Positions 35,618 to 44,161 of a stretch of DNA of 64,000 bases are shown piece by piece; position 1 is the first letter of the stretch, and every line of letters starts with the position of its first letter. The notes below the pieces were generated by a model, which saw only the letters and a program-made list of their open reading frames with translations, was not told the origin of the DNA and made no database searches. The stretch is taken from contig CALFWZ010000068.1 of the NCBI GenBank assembly GCA_937928405.1, positions 1 through 64,000 on the forward strand, written 5' to 3'. Source of the DNA: an uncultured Saprospiraceae bacterium. Its GTDB lineage: Bacteria > Bacteroidota > Bacteroidia > Chitinophagales > Saprospiraceae. A program made the position numbers and the translations under genes.

Positions 35618-35917
35618 CTATATTTTTTCTTCCACGCTACTTACGATCTGGTGTTTTGTTCTTACGCCAGATGCTCGCCAAACTATTTCTCCGTCTTTAA
35701 ATAAGGCCAAAGTCGGTACGCCTCGTACTTGGTATCGTTGGGCAAGTGTCTGATTTTTATCAATATCAATTTTGATAACACGCACTTTTCCACTCAAATC
35801 TTGCGCTACTTCTTTGATAATTGGTGCCAAGGTTTTACAAGGGCCACACCATAAGGCATGGAAGTCAATGAGTACGGGTTTTTCTCCGTTGATGAGTTTA
35901 TGAAAATTTCCTTTCAT
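35618..35917 (-). CDS. trxA: Thioredoxin
   Basis: A 99-residue cytoplasmic thioredoxin with WCGPC (Cys24, Cys27), the cis-proline loop RGVPT and no signal peptide. It reduces protein disulfides. It stands alone on the minus strand between the small gene at 35235 and the RND genes. The sequence before the active site (DFHALWCGPC) has His where Trp or Tyr is more common, a mild variation. Confidence 0.92.
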   Translation of the reverse strand: MKGNFHKLINGEKPVLIDFHALWCGPCKTLAPIIKEVAQDLSGKVRVIKIDIDKNQTLAQRYQVRGVPTLALFKDGEIVWRASGVRTKHQIVSSVEEKI

Positions 35918-36019
35918 GAGCGTTTGATTACCGTTTTGCTATTAACAATATTTCCTTAAAACAGTTTTTAGATTGAGGTTGTTTAGTAAAGCCATCAAAG
36001 AAAGAAAATTATTTTACCC

Positions 36020-39000
36020 CTACTCCACCTCCGCATCCTTCAACTCAATAATCGCCCGCTCCACCGATTCTCGCGTCGGCTTCGTTCCCGTCCAAAACCA
36101 CTTGACGCCCACTTTAAAACTATTCTTAACCGCTAATAAAAGGGGTAATAAAAACAAGGTCATAAAAGTCGCATACGCAATTCCATAGGCGACTGAAATA
36201 GCCATCGGTATTAAAAATTGAGCAGAAAAACTTTTTTCAAAAATCAGCGGAGCTAGTCCGGCTACCGTGGTAATAGACGTAAGAAAGATGGCTCGAAAAC
36301 GAGATCGACCTGCCGCCACCATCGCCTTATGATAGGGCATTCCATCTTTAAGTAAGAGGTTAAATTTTTCAATCAACACGAGTCCATCGTTAACCAGAAT
36401 TCCAATTAACGCAACAATTCCCAATCCGGATAAAATATTGATACTCTGTCCATGAATCCAATGTCCCCAAGCTACGCCCACAAAACAAAACGGAATCAAA
36501 ATAAACAATAAAAGTGGCTGTCCATAAGAACGGAAAACAAAAGCAATGACGGCATACATCAGAATTAAAACAATCGGCAACACTTTCCCCAAGGCAGCAC
36601 CAATTCTCGCAAAGCCTCGATTCTGTCCTTCATAAAGTGGCGTTACAGTTGGATACTTGGCGATGATCTCTGGCATCACAGAGGATTTAATGTCCGCCAA
36701 TATTTCCGGGGCAGAATCTTTGGCATTCGCCAAATCAGCTTCCACTCGAATCTCTCGACGGCCATCCAAATGGTTGATCACGACATCCCCTCTTTCTATT
36801 TCATAATTGGCAATCTCTGCCAAAGGTACACGCCCGCCAGCAGGTGTAACAATTCTCATTTTATCTAAATCAGTTATACTACTACGATTAGAACGATCAT
36901 ACCGCACCCAAACCCGAATCTCATCCCTACCCCGTTGAAAACGTTGTACGGCGGCTCCAAAAAATCCAGATCGCACTTGTGACATCACGCCATTGAGCGT
37001 AAGTCCTAAGAGGTAGGCATTTTCTTTCAACTTGATTTTTATTTCTTTAATACCTGCCGGATCATTATCCGTGACATCGGCCAAGCGAGGGTTGGATCGA
37101 AACGCGGCTTTTAAATCTTCTTTGGCTTGCTTAAGTTCCCCAATATTATTGCCAATTAAAGAAACAGAAACGGGACTACCACCAAAAGCATTACCGGAAC
37201 CATACACGACACTTTCTGCCTCATAAATAGGCCCAACTTTTTCTCGAATGGCCTTAGACACCGCAGAGGCTGGAATATCGCGATTTTCTCCTGGTATTAA
37301 ATTAAGGGTCAACGAAGCACTTGAAGAACCGTGTCCTAACCGACGCACCGTATTTTCGATGATTTGTAGACTGTCTCCTGCACTTAATTCTTTATTGACT
37401 TCCCATGCATGTTTTTCAATTACCGTAATCAAGGAATCGGTAATTTCTTCGCTAGTCCCTTGTGGTAATTTCAGATTAACGGCAATTCGATCAGAAGCAA
37501 CCGTAGGGAAAAAAGTAAACCTTATAATTCCTCCTTCCATCGCCCCCATTGTTACTAATAGCAAAGCAATTGGAATGGCAAAACCAAATATTTGATAATT
37601 TAAAACAAAGCGCAAAACAGGTACATAAATAGTATCTCGAATCCAGCTGATCATTTTATCGGCCCAGATATTTAAAATAAAGGGTTTTGAATTTCGATCC
37701 AATGCTCTGGAGTGGGCTAAGTGAGCAGGTAGAATTAAAAATGCTTCGATTAAAGAAATTAATAAAATAATTCCCACTACTTTGGCAATCTGCCCAAAAA
37801 AGGAACCTAGTCTTTCGGGTAAGAAAATAAAGGTAGAAAAGGCAATCACTGTCGTTAAAATAGCCGCAATAATGGGCGGCATTACTTGCATGGTACCATC
37901 GATGGCAGCTTGTACTTTCGACTTTCCACTTTCATATTGATCGTAAATATTTTCCGCAATCACAATTCCATCATCCACCAAAATTCCAATGACAATGATC
38001 ATCCCAAACAAGGAAATTACATTGATGGTCATAAAACTAGGCGCAAAAATAAATAGTCCCAAAAAGGAAAAAGGAAGTCCAACAGCCACCCAGAAGGCAA
38101 TACTGGGTTTTAGAAAAATGGATAAAAAGATTAAGACTAAAAAAATTCCGACAACCCCATTTTCGATCAAAAGATTTTGACGATTATTTAGCGCAACAGA
38201 AGAATCAGAACTGACATTTAGTTTTATCACATCATTTTTTTCATTATAATCTTCGATGTATTCTTTTATTTTTTCAGTCGCATACAATAAATCTTCATTA
38301 TTGGTGGTACTGACCGAAATCTGTACCGCCGGATCTCCATTAAAACTAACTCGGTCTGGAACTTCCGACCATTTATCACGGACCGTCGCTACATCTCGCA
38401 ACCGAACGACTTGCCCAGAATTACTTGCCTTTACCACGATATAGTCTAATTCATCTCCAAAGTAAGAACGATTATTCGCACGAATTAGATACTCCTCAGT
38501 CTCGGTTTTAATATTTCCTCCGGTGGTAATTAGGTTAGAATTTCTCACCGCTAGGGCGACTTCTGCGAAGGTTAAATTGAAAGCCAGCAGATCATTTTCT
38601 CTTACCGCAATCTCAATTTCTTCATCTGGAAAACCACTGAGCGTTACTTGTGAAATATTAGGAATCCCTCGGATGTCATCTTCTACTTTTCGGGCCACCC
38701 CTTTCAGCGTTCCTAAGGGCAATCCATCACCACTAATGGTAAATTGAATGGCTTGATTGATATTTTCTTGTTTGGAAATAACAGGTGGTTCCATATCCAC
38801 CGGAAAAGAAGGTACTCGATCTACCGCATTTTTCACGTTGGCTAAAACGATATCAATATCCGCACCTTCTTCAATTTCTACCGTGATCGTAGCAGCGTTT
38901 TCTTGGGAAGCAGAAGTGACTCGATCAATATTGACCAGACCACGTAGATTGTCTTCTATTTTTAATACCACTCCTTCCTCTATTTCCGCAGGCGAAGCTC

Positions 39001-39160
39001 CTGGATAGACAATATTGATAAAAATCAATTTAGAATCATCCAACGGAAAGAAAGAAGACTTGGTTTGTTGTAAACCCAGATATCCAAAGATTGCCACAGA
39101 AAACATAATCACATTTACTGCTACCGGGTATTTAATAAAAAAGGATAGAAATTTTTTCAT
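36020..39160 (-). CDS. RND-family efflux transporter, AcrB/HAE1-type inner-membrane pump
   Basis: 1046 residues, the usual length of AcrB-type pumps. The N-terminal helix is followed by a large porter domain, helices with GMIIVIGILVDDGIVIAENIYD (helix 4, proton-relay Asp pair) and a second half with GLGIVALIGILVNDGLVLIEKFN. It exports small molecules or lipids with proton drive. The adaptor gene is 67 bases upstream in the same direction, but no TolC-type outer-membrane factor lies in the window, so one must be supplied from elsewhere. Confidence 0.92.
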   Translation of the reverse strand: MKKFLSFFIKYPVAVNVIMFSVAIFGYLGLQQTKSSFFPLDDSKLIFINIVYPGASPAEIEEGVVLKIEDNLRGLVNIDRVTSASQENAATITVEIEEGADIDIVLANVKNAVDRVPSFPVDMEPPVISKQENINQAIQFTISGDGLPLGTLKGVARKVEDDIRGIPNISQVTLSGFPDEEIEIAVRENDLLAFNLTFAEVALAVRNSNLITTGGNIKTETEEYLIRANNRSYFGDELDYIVVKASNSGQVVRLRDVATVRDKWSEVPDRVSFNGDPAVQISVSTTNNEDLLYATEKIKEYIEDYNEKNDVIKLNVSSDSSVALNNRQNLLIENGVVGIFLVLIFLSIFLKPSIAFWVAVGLPFSFLGLFIFAPSFMTINVISLFGMIIVIGILVDDGIVIAENIYDQYESGKSKVQAAIDGTMQVMPPIIAAILTTVIAFSTFIFLPERLGSFFGQIAKVVGIILLISLIEAFLILPAHLAHSRALDRNSKPFILNIWADKMISWIRDTIYVPVLRFVLNYQIFGFAIPIALLLVTMGAMEGGIIRFTFFPTVASDRIAVNLKLPQGTSEEITDSLITVIEKHAWEVNKELSAGDSLQIIENTVRRLGHGSSSASLTLNLIPGENRDIPASAVSKAIREKVGPIYEAESVVYGSGNAFGGSPVSVSLIGNNIGELKQAKEDLKAAFRSNPRLADVTDNDPAGIKEIKIKLKENAYLLGLTLNGVMSQVRSGFFGAAVQRFQRGRDEIRVWVRYDRSNRSSITDLDKMRIVTPAGGRVPLAEIANYEIERGDVVINHLDGRREIRVEADLANAKDSAPEILADIKSSVMPEIIAKYPTVTPLYEGQNRGFARIGAALGKVLPIVLILMYAVIAFVFRSYGQPLLLFILIPFCFVGVAWGHWIHGQSINILSGLGIVALIGILVNDGLVLIEKFNLLLKDGMPYHKAMVAAGRSRFRAIFLTSITTVAGLAPLIFEKSFSAQFLIPMAISVAYGIAYATFMTLFLLPLLLAVKNSFKVGVKWFWTGTKPTRESVERAIIELKDAEVE

Positions 39161-39227
39161 GTGTGTTTTTTCTTACACGGAGTTCTAATCTAGTTGTTGG
39201 AATGCTTGCTTTGTTCTAAAAACAAAC

Positions 39228-40340
39228 TTATTTTTTCTCAAAACGCTTTACCGTCATTCCATCATACGCTCCGGGTAGCATTCGTTCTAATATTTCCGTT
39301 CCATCAGGTAGGCCGCGTACGACCGCTGTTTTTTCTGTAAAGTGAACTGGTTCAACTTCTGTCAACTTCAACATATTACCTTCGAGGACAAATAATTTTT
39401 TATTTTCCACAATTAATTTACGAGAAACCTCAAAAGTATTTTCTTCTTCCTTAGCCGTCAAGGTCGCTTCCAGATACATCCCTTCTCTCAACCCTCTTCC
39501 ATTGACTCGAATAAAAGCTTGAATCGTTTGGGTATTGGGATCTACCAGACTGTTTAGACGACTGACGCTACCCTTCCAAGTGTTGGTTCGTTCCACATTA
39601 TTTAAGGTTACGGTATTCCCGACTTTGAGTAAATCTACATAGCTAGAATTTACGGCCACTTCTAATTCATAAATACTCGGATTAATAAACTCACCCAATT
39701 TTTGGCCCGGCCGCACCAATACCCCTTTATCCAAACCAGCCTCAGTTAGCACACCATCGAAAGGCGCATAAATTGTGTATTTACTCAAGCGTTCTTCCAC
39801 GTTCTTAACCGTAAACCAAGTGGAATTAATATTCCGACCTGCCATGAATAATTTTTCTTTATCCGAGGTCATTTCAGGTAAGGCCCGTAAAGGTTTTTCT
39901 ACATCAAAGGAAGTAACATAGTTTTCCCATTTTTGGAAGACATCTGGAAAATCGAATCGCAAATCTGGTAAAGTGGCTACAATCTGATTATAAAGGGTAC
40001 TTTTTTGAGCACGAAGATTAGCGCGATACTCGTCACTGTTAAGTTGTAATAAAACTTCTCCGTTACGATAATTAATGCCTGGTTTAAATGGATGGGCACT
40101 ATATTCGAAAATACCTTGTACTTCAGAAAAAATTTCGATGCGGTCGCGAGCAGCTAAATTGCCACTAGCCGTCACCGCAATAGGTGTACTGGTATTGGTT
40201 ATTTTTTGGGTAAAAACAGCAGGAATTGTGCGCGCTGCTTTTTCAGGTGGTGGCTTTTTCTGAGAAGCCATCTTCTGCTTCCCTAAATAACCTAGTCCAA
40301 TGATTAAAATTCCAAGGATACTGATAATAACTTGTCTCAT
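39228..40340 (-). CDS. RND efflux periplasmic adaptor (HlyD/MFP family)
   Basis: 370 residues with one N-terminal membrane anchor (IISILGILIIGLGYLG). A barrel-sandwich/lipoyl region (ASGNLAARDRIEIFSEVQGI and YTIYAPFDGVLTEAGLDKGVLVRPGQKLGEFIN) flanks a short helical hairpin, and a beta-barrel and membrane-proximal domain follow. It links the RND pump encoded next to it to an outer-membrane channel. It precedes the pump gene, the standard order. Confidence 0.9.
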   Translation of the reverse strand: MRQVIISILGILIIGLGYLGKQKMASQKKPPPEKAARTIPAVFTQKITNTSTPIAVTASGNLAARDRIEIFSEVQGIFEYSAHPFKPGINYRNGEVLLQLNSDEYRANLRAQKSTLYNQIVATLPDLRFDFPDVFQKWENYVTSFDVEKPLRALPEMTSDKEKLFMAGRNINSTWFTVKNVEERLSKYTIYAPFDGVLTEAGLDKGVLVRPGQKLGEFINPSIYELEVAVNSSYVDLLKVGNTVTLNNVERTNTWKGSVSRLNSLVDPNTQTIQAFIRVNGRGLREGMYLEATLTAKEEENTFEVSRKLIVENKKLFVLEGNMLKLTEVEPVHFTEKTAVVRGLPDGTEILERMLPGAYDGMTVKRFEKK

Positions 40341-40493
40341 GATTGATGATTAAGCGAATGCGAAAGCTATAAAAATAAAACTAGAAAAAATACACTTCAA
40401 ACGTGAATTGAATGTACTATTTGGCGGATCAATACGCTGGTCCAAAAATAATGATTTAATTCCATCTTTGTAGTTATCAACTGCTCCCATAAT

Positions 40494-40535
40494 AAAAAAG
40501 TCACTTAAGGCAATCGCTCCCCTTAAATGACTTTT
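40494..40535 (-). terminator. Terminator of the 72-residue gene
   Basis: On the minus strand AAAAGTCATTTAAGG and CCTTAAGTGACTTTT form a stem with one mismatch, followed by TTTATT. It lies 55 bases past the stop at 40590 and separates this gene from the adaptor gene. Confidence 0.75.
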
Positions 40536-40589
40536 CCGGTAAAATAATTCTACCCATATTTTAATAGACTACAACGATACTAGCTTTTA

Positions 40590-40808
40590 TTAATTATTTT
40601 TTCGACCAATACCGGTAATATAGGTTTCTACAAATTGCATCACAAAATTTCTTCTTAAATTAGAGGTATAACGAATCTTTCTTCTGCTTTGATCTGCTGC
40701 CAATTCAAGATAACAATTGTCATATTCTTGTTTACCCCAACAATTAGCACAGGCAGTTTCGATACTGTTAATAGCAATATTATTTTGCCCAATTTTTAAT
40801 AAATCCAT
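40590..40808 (-). CDS. Small CxxCW protein of unknown function
   Basis: A 72-residue protein without a signal peptide. The N-terminal half carries a compact motif TACANCWGKQEYDNC (CxxCW plus a third Cys), which could bind metal or be redox-active; the C-terminal half is basic (RRKIRYTSNLRRNF) and ends ITGIGRKNN. It is a single-gene transcript with its own terminator. I do not recognise the family. A role as a small zinc or iron-sulfur-type protein, or as a peptide precursor, is possible but not supported further. Confidence 0.55.
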   Translation of the reverse strand: MDLLKIGQNNIAINSIETACANCWGKQEYDNCYLELAADQSRRKIRYTSNLRRNFVMQFVETYITGIGRKNN

Positions 40809-40965
40809 GATATACGTTTTGAAAGTTAGGAAATGGTTTTAAAAGTTTAAATATATAACACCGAAAACCTCCTGAATTCTTTGACCTTTTTTCCCGAATA
40901 ATGGTCGATTTTTCCTTTTATCCGAATCTATCTTTTTTCAACAACTTCTAAGTATCTTTACCATC

Positions 40966-41427
40966 ATGTCAGAACTTTCCACTTTGAAGATACGAGTTTA
41001 TCGCCAACTCCAAACGCAGGTCCAACAAAAGATCGCCCAAGCGGAACAGGCCATTGCGGCAGCCATCGAAGCCCGCGACGGAGAAACCAAAAGCAGCGCA
41101 GGAGATAAATTTGAGACGGGTCGCGCCATGATGCAGCTCGAACAACAGCGCCACGAAGTACAACGCAGCAAAGCTTTTCAATTATCCGCTGATTTAGAAC
41201 GACTTGATCTGGACGCCTCCTACTCCACCGTAACGCCGGGGGCACTTGTCCAAACTGAACGGGGCATCTATTTCATCAGTATTGGGATGGGAAAAATAAT
41301 GGTAGATGCTCAAACCGTATATTGTATTTCTATTCAATCGCCCATCGGAAAAGCACTCTTACATCAGAAAGAAAATGCAATCATTTCTTTTCAAAATAAG
41401 TCGTTGACGGTGAAGAAAATCGTATAA
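40966..41427 (+). CDS. GreA/GreB-like transcription factor family protein
   Basis: 153 residues. The N-terminal half (about 8-80) is a likely antiparallel coiled coil rich in Gln, Glu and Ala (VQQKIAQAEQAIAAAIEARDG, MMQLEQQRHEVQ). The C-terminal half is an FKBP-like fold with the Gre-family signature SPIGKALLHQKENA. Gre factors stimulate RNA cleavage in backtracked RNA polymerase via acidic coiled-coil tip residues. Here the tip (GETKSSAGDKFETG) has acidic residues but is not the canonical tip, so the activity may differ. The gene stands alone and is richer in G+C at its 5' half than its surroundings. Confidence 0.7.
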   Translation: MSELSTLKIRVYRQLQTQVQQKIAQAEQAIAAAIEARDGETKSSAGDKFETGRAMMQLEQQRHEVQRSKAFQLSADLERLDLDASYSTVTPGALVQTERGIYFISIGMGKIMVDAQTVYCISIQSPIGKALLHQKENAIISFQNKSLTVKKIV

Positions 41428-41492
41428 ATTATCATGTAAATAACTTCTTGTACTAAAAGGCACGGATTCAACGATTCAACGATTCAACAACA

Positions 41493-41527
41493 ACAAAAAA
41501 ACACCCCGTCAATAAATCAACGAGGTG
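41493..41527 (-). terminator. Terminator of inositol-phosphate synthase gene
   Basis: On the minus strand CACCTCGT and ACGGGGTG pair (one G-T pair) around TGATTTATTG, followed by TTTTTTTG. It is 43 bases past the stop at 41570 and marks the end of the lipid cluster. Confidence 0.75.
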
Positions 41528-41569
41528 CCTTCAGCCTGTTTTACACAGTAAAACATTATTCTTAAAATC

Positions 41570-42886
41570 CTAAAAATCGTAGTAATCTAATCCAAGGTGC
41601 GTGATTAATTCTTCTCCCTGAATATGACGTAACGTATTTTGTAATTTCATTAATTGCTTAAAGATATCGTGCATCGGTGGCAAACCTTCTTTGGTCTGAG
41701 GAGACTTAAAGAAGAAAGACAACCATTCTTGGATTCCGCCCATTTCTGCTCTGCTAGCAAGATCGAGTAACAAGGCCAAATCAAGCGCTAAAGGTGCGGC
41801 AAGAATAGAATCTCGACAAAGGAAATCAATCTTGATTTGCATATCGTAATCTAACCAACCTCGCACGTCAATATTATCCCAACCTTCTTTATTATCACCA
41901 CGAGGTGGGTAATAATTGATTCTTACTTTATGGTAAAGATCACCGTAAAGGCTTGGATTTCTTTCTGGCTCAAAAATTTGTTCGAGTACACTTAGTTTAG
42001 AAACTTCTTTGGTTTTGAAGTTATCCGGATCATCTAAAACTTCTCCATCTCGATTACCAAGAATGTTTGTTGAGAACCAACCTTTAACACCTAGTGCTCG
42101 TGATTTCAGTCCTGGTGCTAGAATGGTTTTCATTAACGTCTGACCGGTCTTATAATCTTTACCACAAATCGGTACGTTGTTATCCTTGGCAAGTTTCGTT
42201 AGGGCTGGAATATCCGCAGATAAGTTTGGTGCGCCATTCGCGTAAGGAATCCCCATTTTGATCGCAGCATAAGCATAGATCATACTCGGTGCGATGTCTT
42301 TATGGTTTTGTTCTAACCCTTTTTCGAATTTTGCTAGCGTACTATGAACTGCTTTTGGTGCTAGATAAATTTCTGTAGAACCACACCATATCATCACTAA
42401 ACGTTCACACTTATTATCTTTTTTAAACTTTTTGATATCACGCATTAAAGCCTTGGCCAAATCCATTTTGGTTTTGGCTTTTTTGATATATGTACCGTTT
42501 AATTTTTTTACGTAATTAGGATCAAAGACCGCCTTCATCGGCTTAACTTTTTTCAATGGTCCCTTAACTTGATCAAGCAATTCCTTTTTGAGTACATCAG
42601 CATGAATCGCTGCATCGTACATGTTGTCTGGAAAAATATCCCACCCACCAAAAACGATATCTTTTAATTTAGCCAATGGCACAAAGTCCTTAATTTTTGG
42701 TTGACGATCTTCTGTTCTTTTTCCTAAACGAATGGTACTCATTTGGGTAAAAGAACCAATGGGTTCAGAAATCCCTTTATTGATAGCCATGACACCGGCG
42801 ATTAAGGTCGAGGAGATGGATCCCATCCCTGGGAGTAGTACGCCTAGCTTCCCTTTTGGCTTGGCAATTTTGGATTTTTTCTTCAT
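41570..42886 (-). CDS. ino1: Inositol-3-phosphate synthase
   Basis: 438 residues of the Ino1/MIPS family. The NAD-binding LLPGMGSISSTLIAGVMAI near the N-terminus, the FGGWDIFPDNMYDAA segment, and the catalytic-domain stretch CGKDYKTGQTLMKTILAPGLKSRALGVKGWFSTNILGNRDG (key GKD-KTGQT Lys residues) are all present. It converts glucose 6-phosphate to 1L-myo-inositol 1-phosphate (3-phosphate numbering), the inositol donor for lipid headgroups. It closes the sphingolipid gene cluster, 279 bases after the candidate ceramide reductase gene, and may have its own promoter. Bacteroides inositol-lipid clusters contain the same enzyme. Confidence 0.93.
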   Translation of the reverse strand: MKKKSKIAKPKGKLGVLLPGMGSISSTLIAGVMAINKGISEPIGSFTQMSTIRLGKRTEDRQPKIKDFVPLAKLKDIVFGGWDIFPDNMYDAAIHADVLKKELLDQVKGPLKKVKPMKAVFDPNYVKKLNGTYIKKAKTKMDLAKALMRDIKKFKKDNKCERLVMIWCGSTEIYLAPKAVHSTLAKFEKGLEQNHKDIAPSMIYAYAAIKMGIPYANGAPNLSADIPALTKLAKDNNVPICGKDYKTGQTLMKTILAPGLKSRALGVKGWFSTNILGNRDGEVLDDPDNFKTKEVSKLSVLEQIFEPERNPSLYGDLYHKVRINYYPPRGDNKEGWDNIDVRGWLDYDMQIKIDFLCRDSILAAPLALDLALLLDLASRAEMGGIQEWLSFFFKSPQTKEGLPPMHDIFKQLMKLQNTLRHIQGEELITHLGLDYYDF

Positions 42887-43165
42887 GTTCTTTAGTTTAT
42901 TAAAAATTTTCTTTTTAGTGTTTAAAAATGCTTGTTGACTAGTTACCTAATTAGCTAGTACCAAGCGTAAAAATTTATGCTTAATTTTCTGAGTACAGAA
43001 CAAAACTAATAATGCCACTAAAGCATTAAGTTTTTTTTCTTTATGAATTTGTGGCCTAAATATGATTTTTTTAATTTTTTGTCCTGTACTCAGCCTAATT
43101 TTATATTTCATTATTTATCTGAATAATAATTAATTCAACTTTTCAACCATTCAACTTTTCAACCA
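42887..43165 (-). other. Intergenic region with widely spaced inverted repeat
   Basis: Upstream of the inositol-phosphate synthase gene. CTGAGTACAGAACAAAA (42989-43005) is repeated inverted at 43077-43093 with one mismatch, giving 17-base arms 71 bases apart. A 16-base tandem duplication (ATTCAACTTTTCAACC, 43133-43164) sits at the end of the preceding gene. The arms could form a long stem-loop or be paired protein sites. No ORF is seen. Confidence 0.5.
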
Positions 43166-44161
43166 TCAAAGCCACCCCTCTTCTTGGTACCAAGCAATCG
43201 TCTCTTTCAGACCAGTGGATAAATTATATGTTGGCGTAAAATTAAAGTCCGTTTTCAAGGGGCGAATATCACATTTCCAGTTTAAACTTTCTAAAAATTT
43301 TACTTTTTCTAAATTTAGAATAGGCATTTTTCCGGTTAACCTTCCGACGGCTTCGTTAAAGTAGCCAATCCCACGTACGAGTGTAGTTGGTACTTTTATT
43401 TTTAATGCTTTCTTCTTTAAATATGCTTTACCATATTTCCCTAAATCGTAATTGCTGTATACCTGGTCATCTGCTACAAAATAGCTTTTTTGCGTATGCT
43501 CTGACAAAGTAGCGGTGACAATTAGTTTTGCTAAATCTTTTACATAAATAAAAGTCAGTTCTTGTTCTTTGAGACCAATGTATGGTTCTACTCCTTTTTT
43601 TAGAATCGTAAAAAAAGTATAAATATCTTTTTCTCGAGGGCCATAGACCGCCGTAGGACGAAAAATTAAGTACGGTAATTTTTTGTACGTCTTTATCATC
43701 GACTCGGCCGCTAATTTACTTTCTCCGTAGGTATCAATGGGTCGCGGTGTATCTGATTCTTTTACCAAATCTCCGGGCATATTATCTGCCGGTCCATACG
43801 CAGCCATACTACTGATGAAAATAAATTTTTCAAAAGTCTCTGTCTCTTTTGGTAATGCTTTAATCAGGTTTTCGGTATAATCACGATTGACTAAAAAAAA
43901 ATCTTTTTTTCGGTCTGCTTTGGTTAGCCCTGCATTGTGTATGACGTAATTAAACTCCTGCTCCCCTAAGTCTTTTTCTAATTTTTTTTGATTAGAAAAA
44001 TCCATTTCAAAAAAATGAATTCGATCATCTGTCAAAAATTTTCGGCTACTCGTTTTTCGAACGCCAGCATAAACCTTTAGATCTGGATCAGCGGCTAAAA
44101 AAGCCTCCACTAAAAAGCTACCCACGAATCCACTAGCACCGGTGATCAATACTTTTTTCAT
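43166..44161 (-). CDS. NAD-dependent epimerase-type oxidoreductase, candidate ceramide reductase (CerR)
   Basis: A 331-residue extended SDR. The cofactor motif is ITGASGFVGSFL, HNAG follows, and the catalytic Ser (FISSMAAYG) and YGESK tetrad residues are intact. In Caulobacter a protein of this type, CerR, reduces the 3-keto group of the ceramide intermediate after the N-acylation step. Here it overlaps the GNAT-like gene by four bases (ATGA) and follows serine palmitoyltransferase, the same trio known for bacterial ceramide synthesis. The specific role is inferred from this context; by sequence alone it could be a sugar-nucleotide epimerase. Confidence 0.75.
   Translation of the reverse strand: MKKVLITGASGFVGSFLVEAFLAADPDLKVYAGVRKTSSRKFLTDDRIHFFEMDFSNQKKLEKDLGEQEFNYVIHNAGLTKADRKKDFFLVNRDYTENLIKALPKETETFEKFIFISSMAAYGPADNMPGDLVKESDTPRPIDTYGESKLAAESMIKTYKKLPYLIFRPTAVYGPREKDIYTFFTILKKGVEPYIGLKEQELTFIYVKDLAKLIVTATLSEHTQKSYFVADDQVYSNYDLGKYGKAYLKKKALKIKVPTTLVRGIGYFNEAVGRLTGKMPILNLEKVKFLESLNWKCDIRPLKTDFNFTPTYNLSTGLKETIAWYQEEGWL

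Noticed and set aside
40964..41245. Minus-strand ORFs overlapping the GreA/B-like gene
   Set aside because: Their products are Arg/Trp-rich low-information sequences typical of antisense frames, while the plus frame has a recognisable Gre-family C-terminus.
41465..41488. GATTCAAC repeated three times
   Set aside because: A minor 8-base tandem repeat in an intergenic region; too short to suggest a CRISPR or a functional array.
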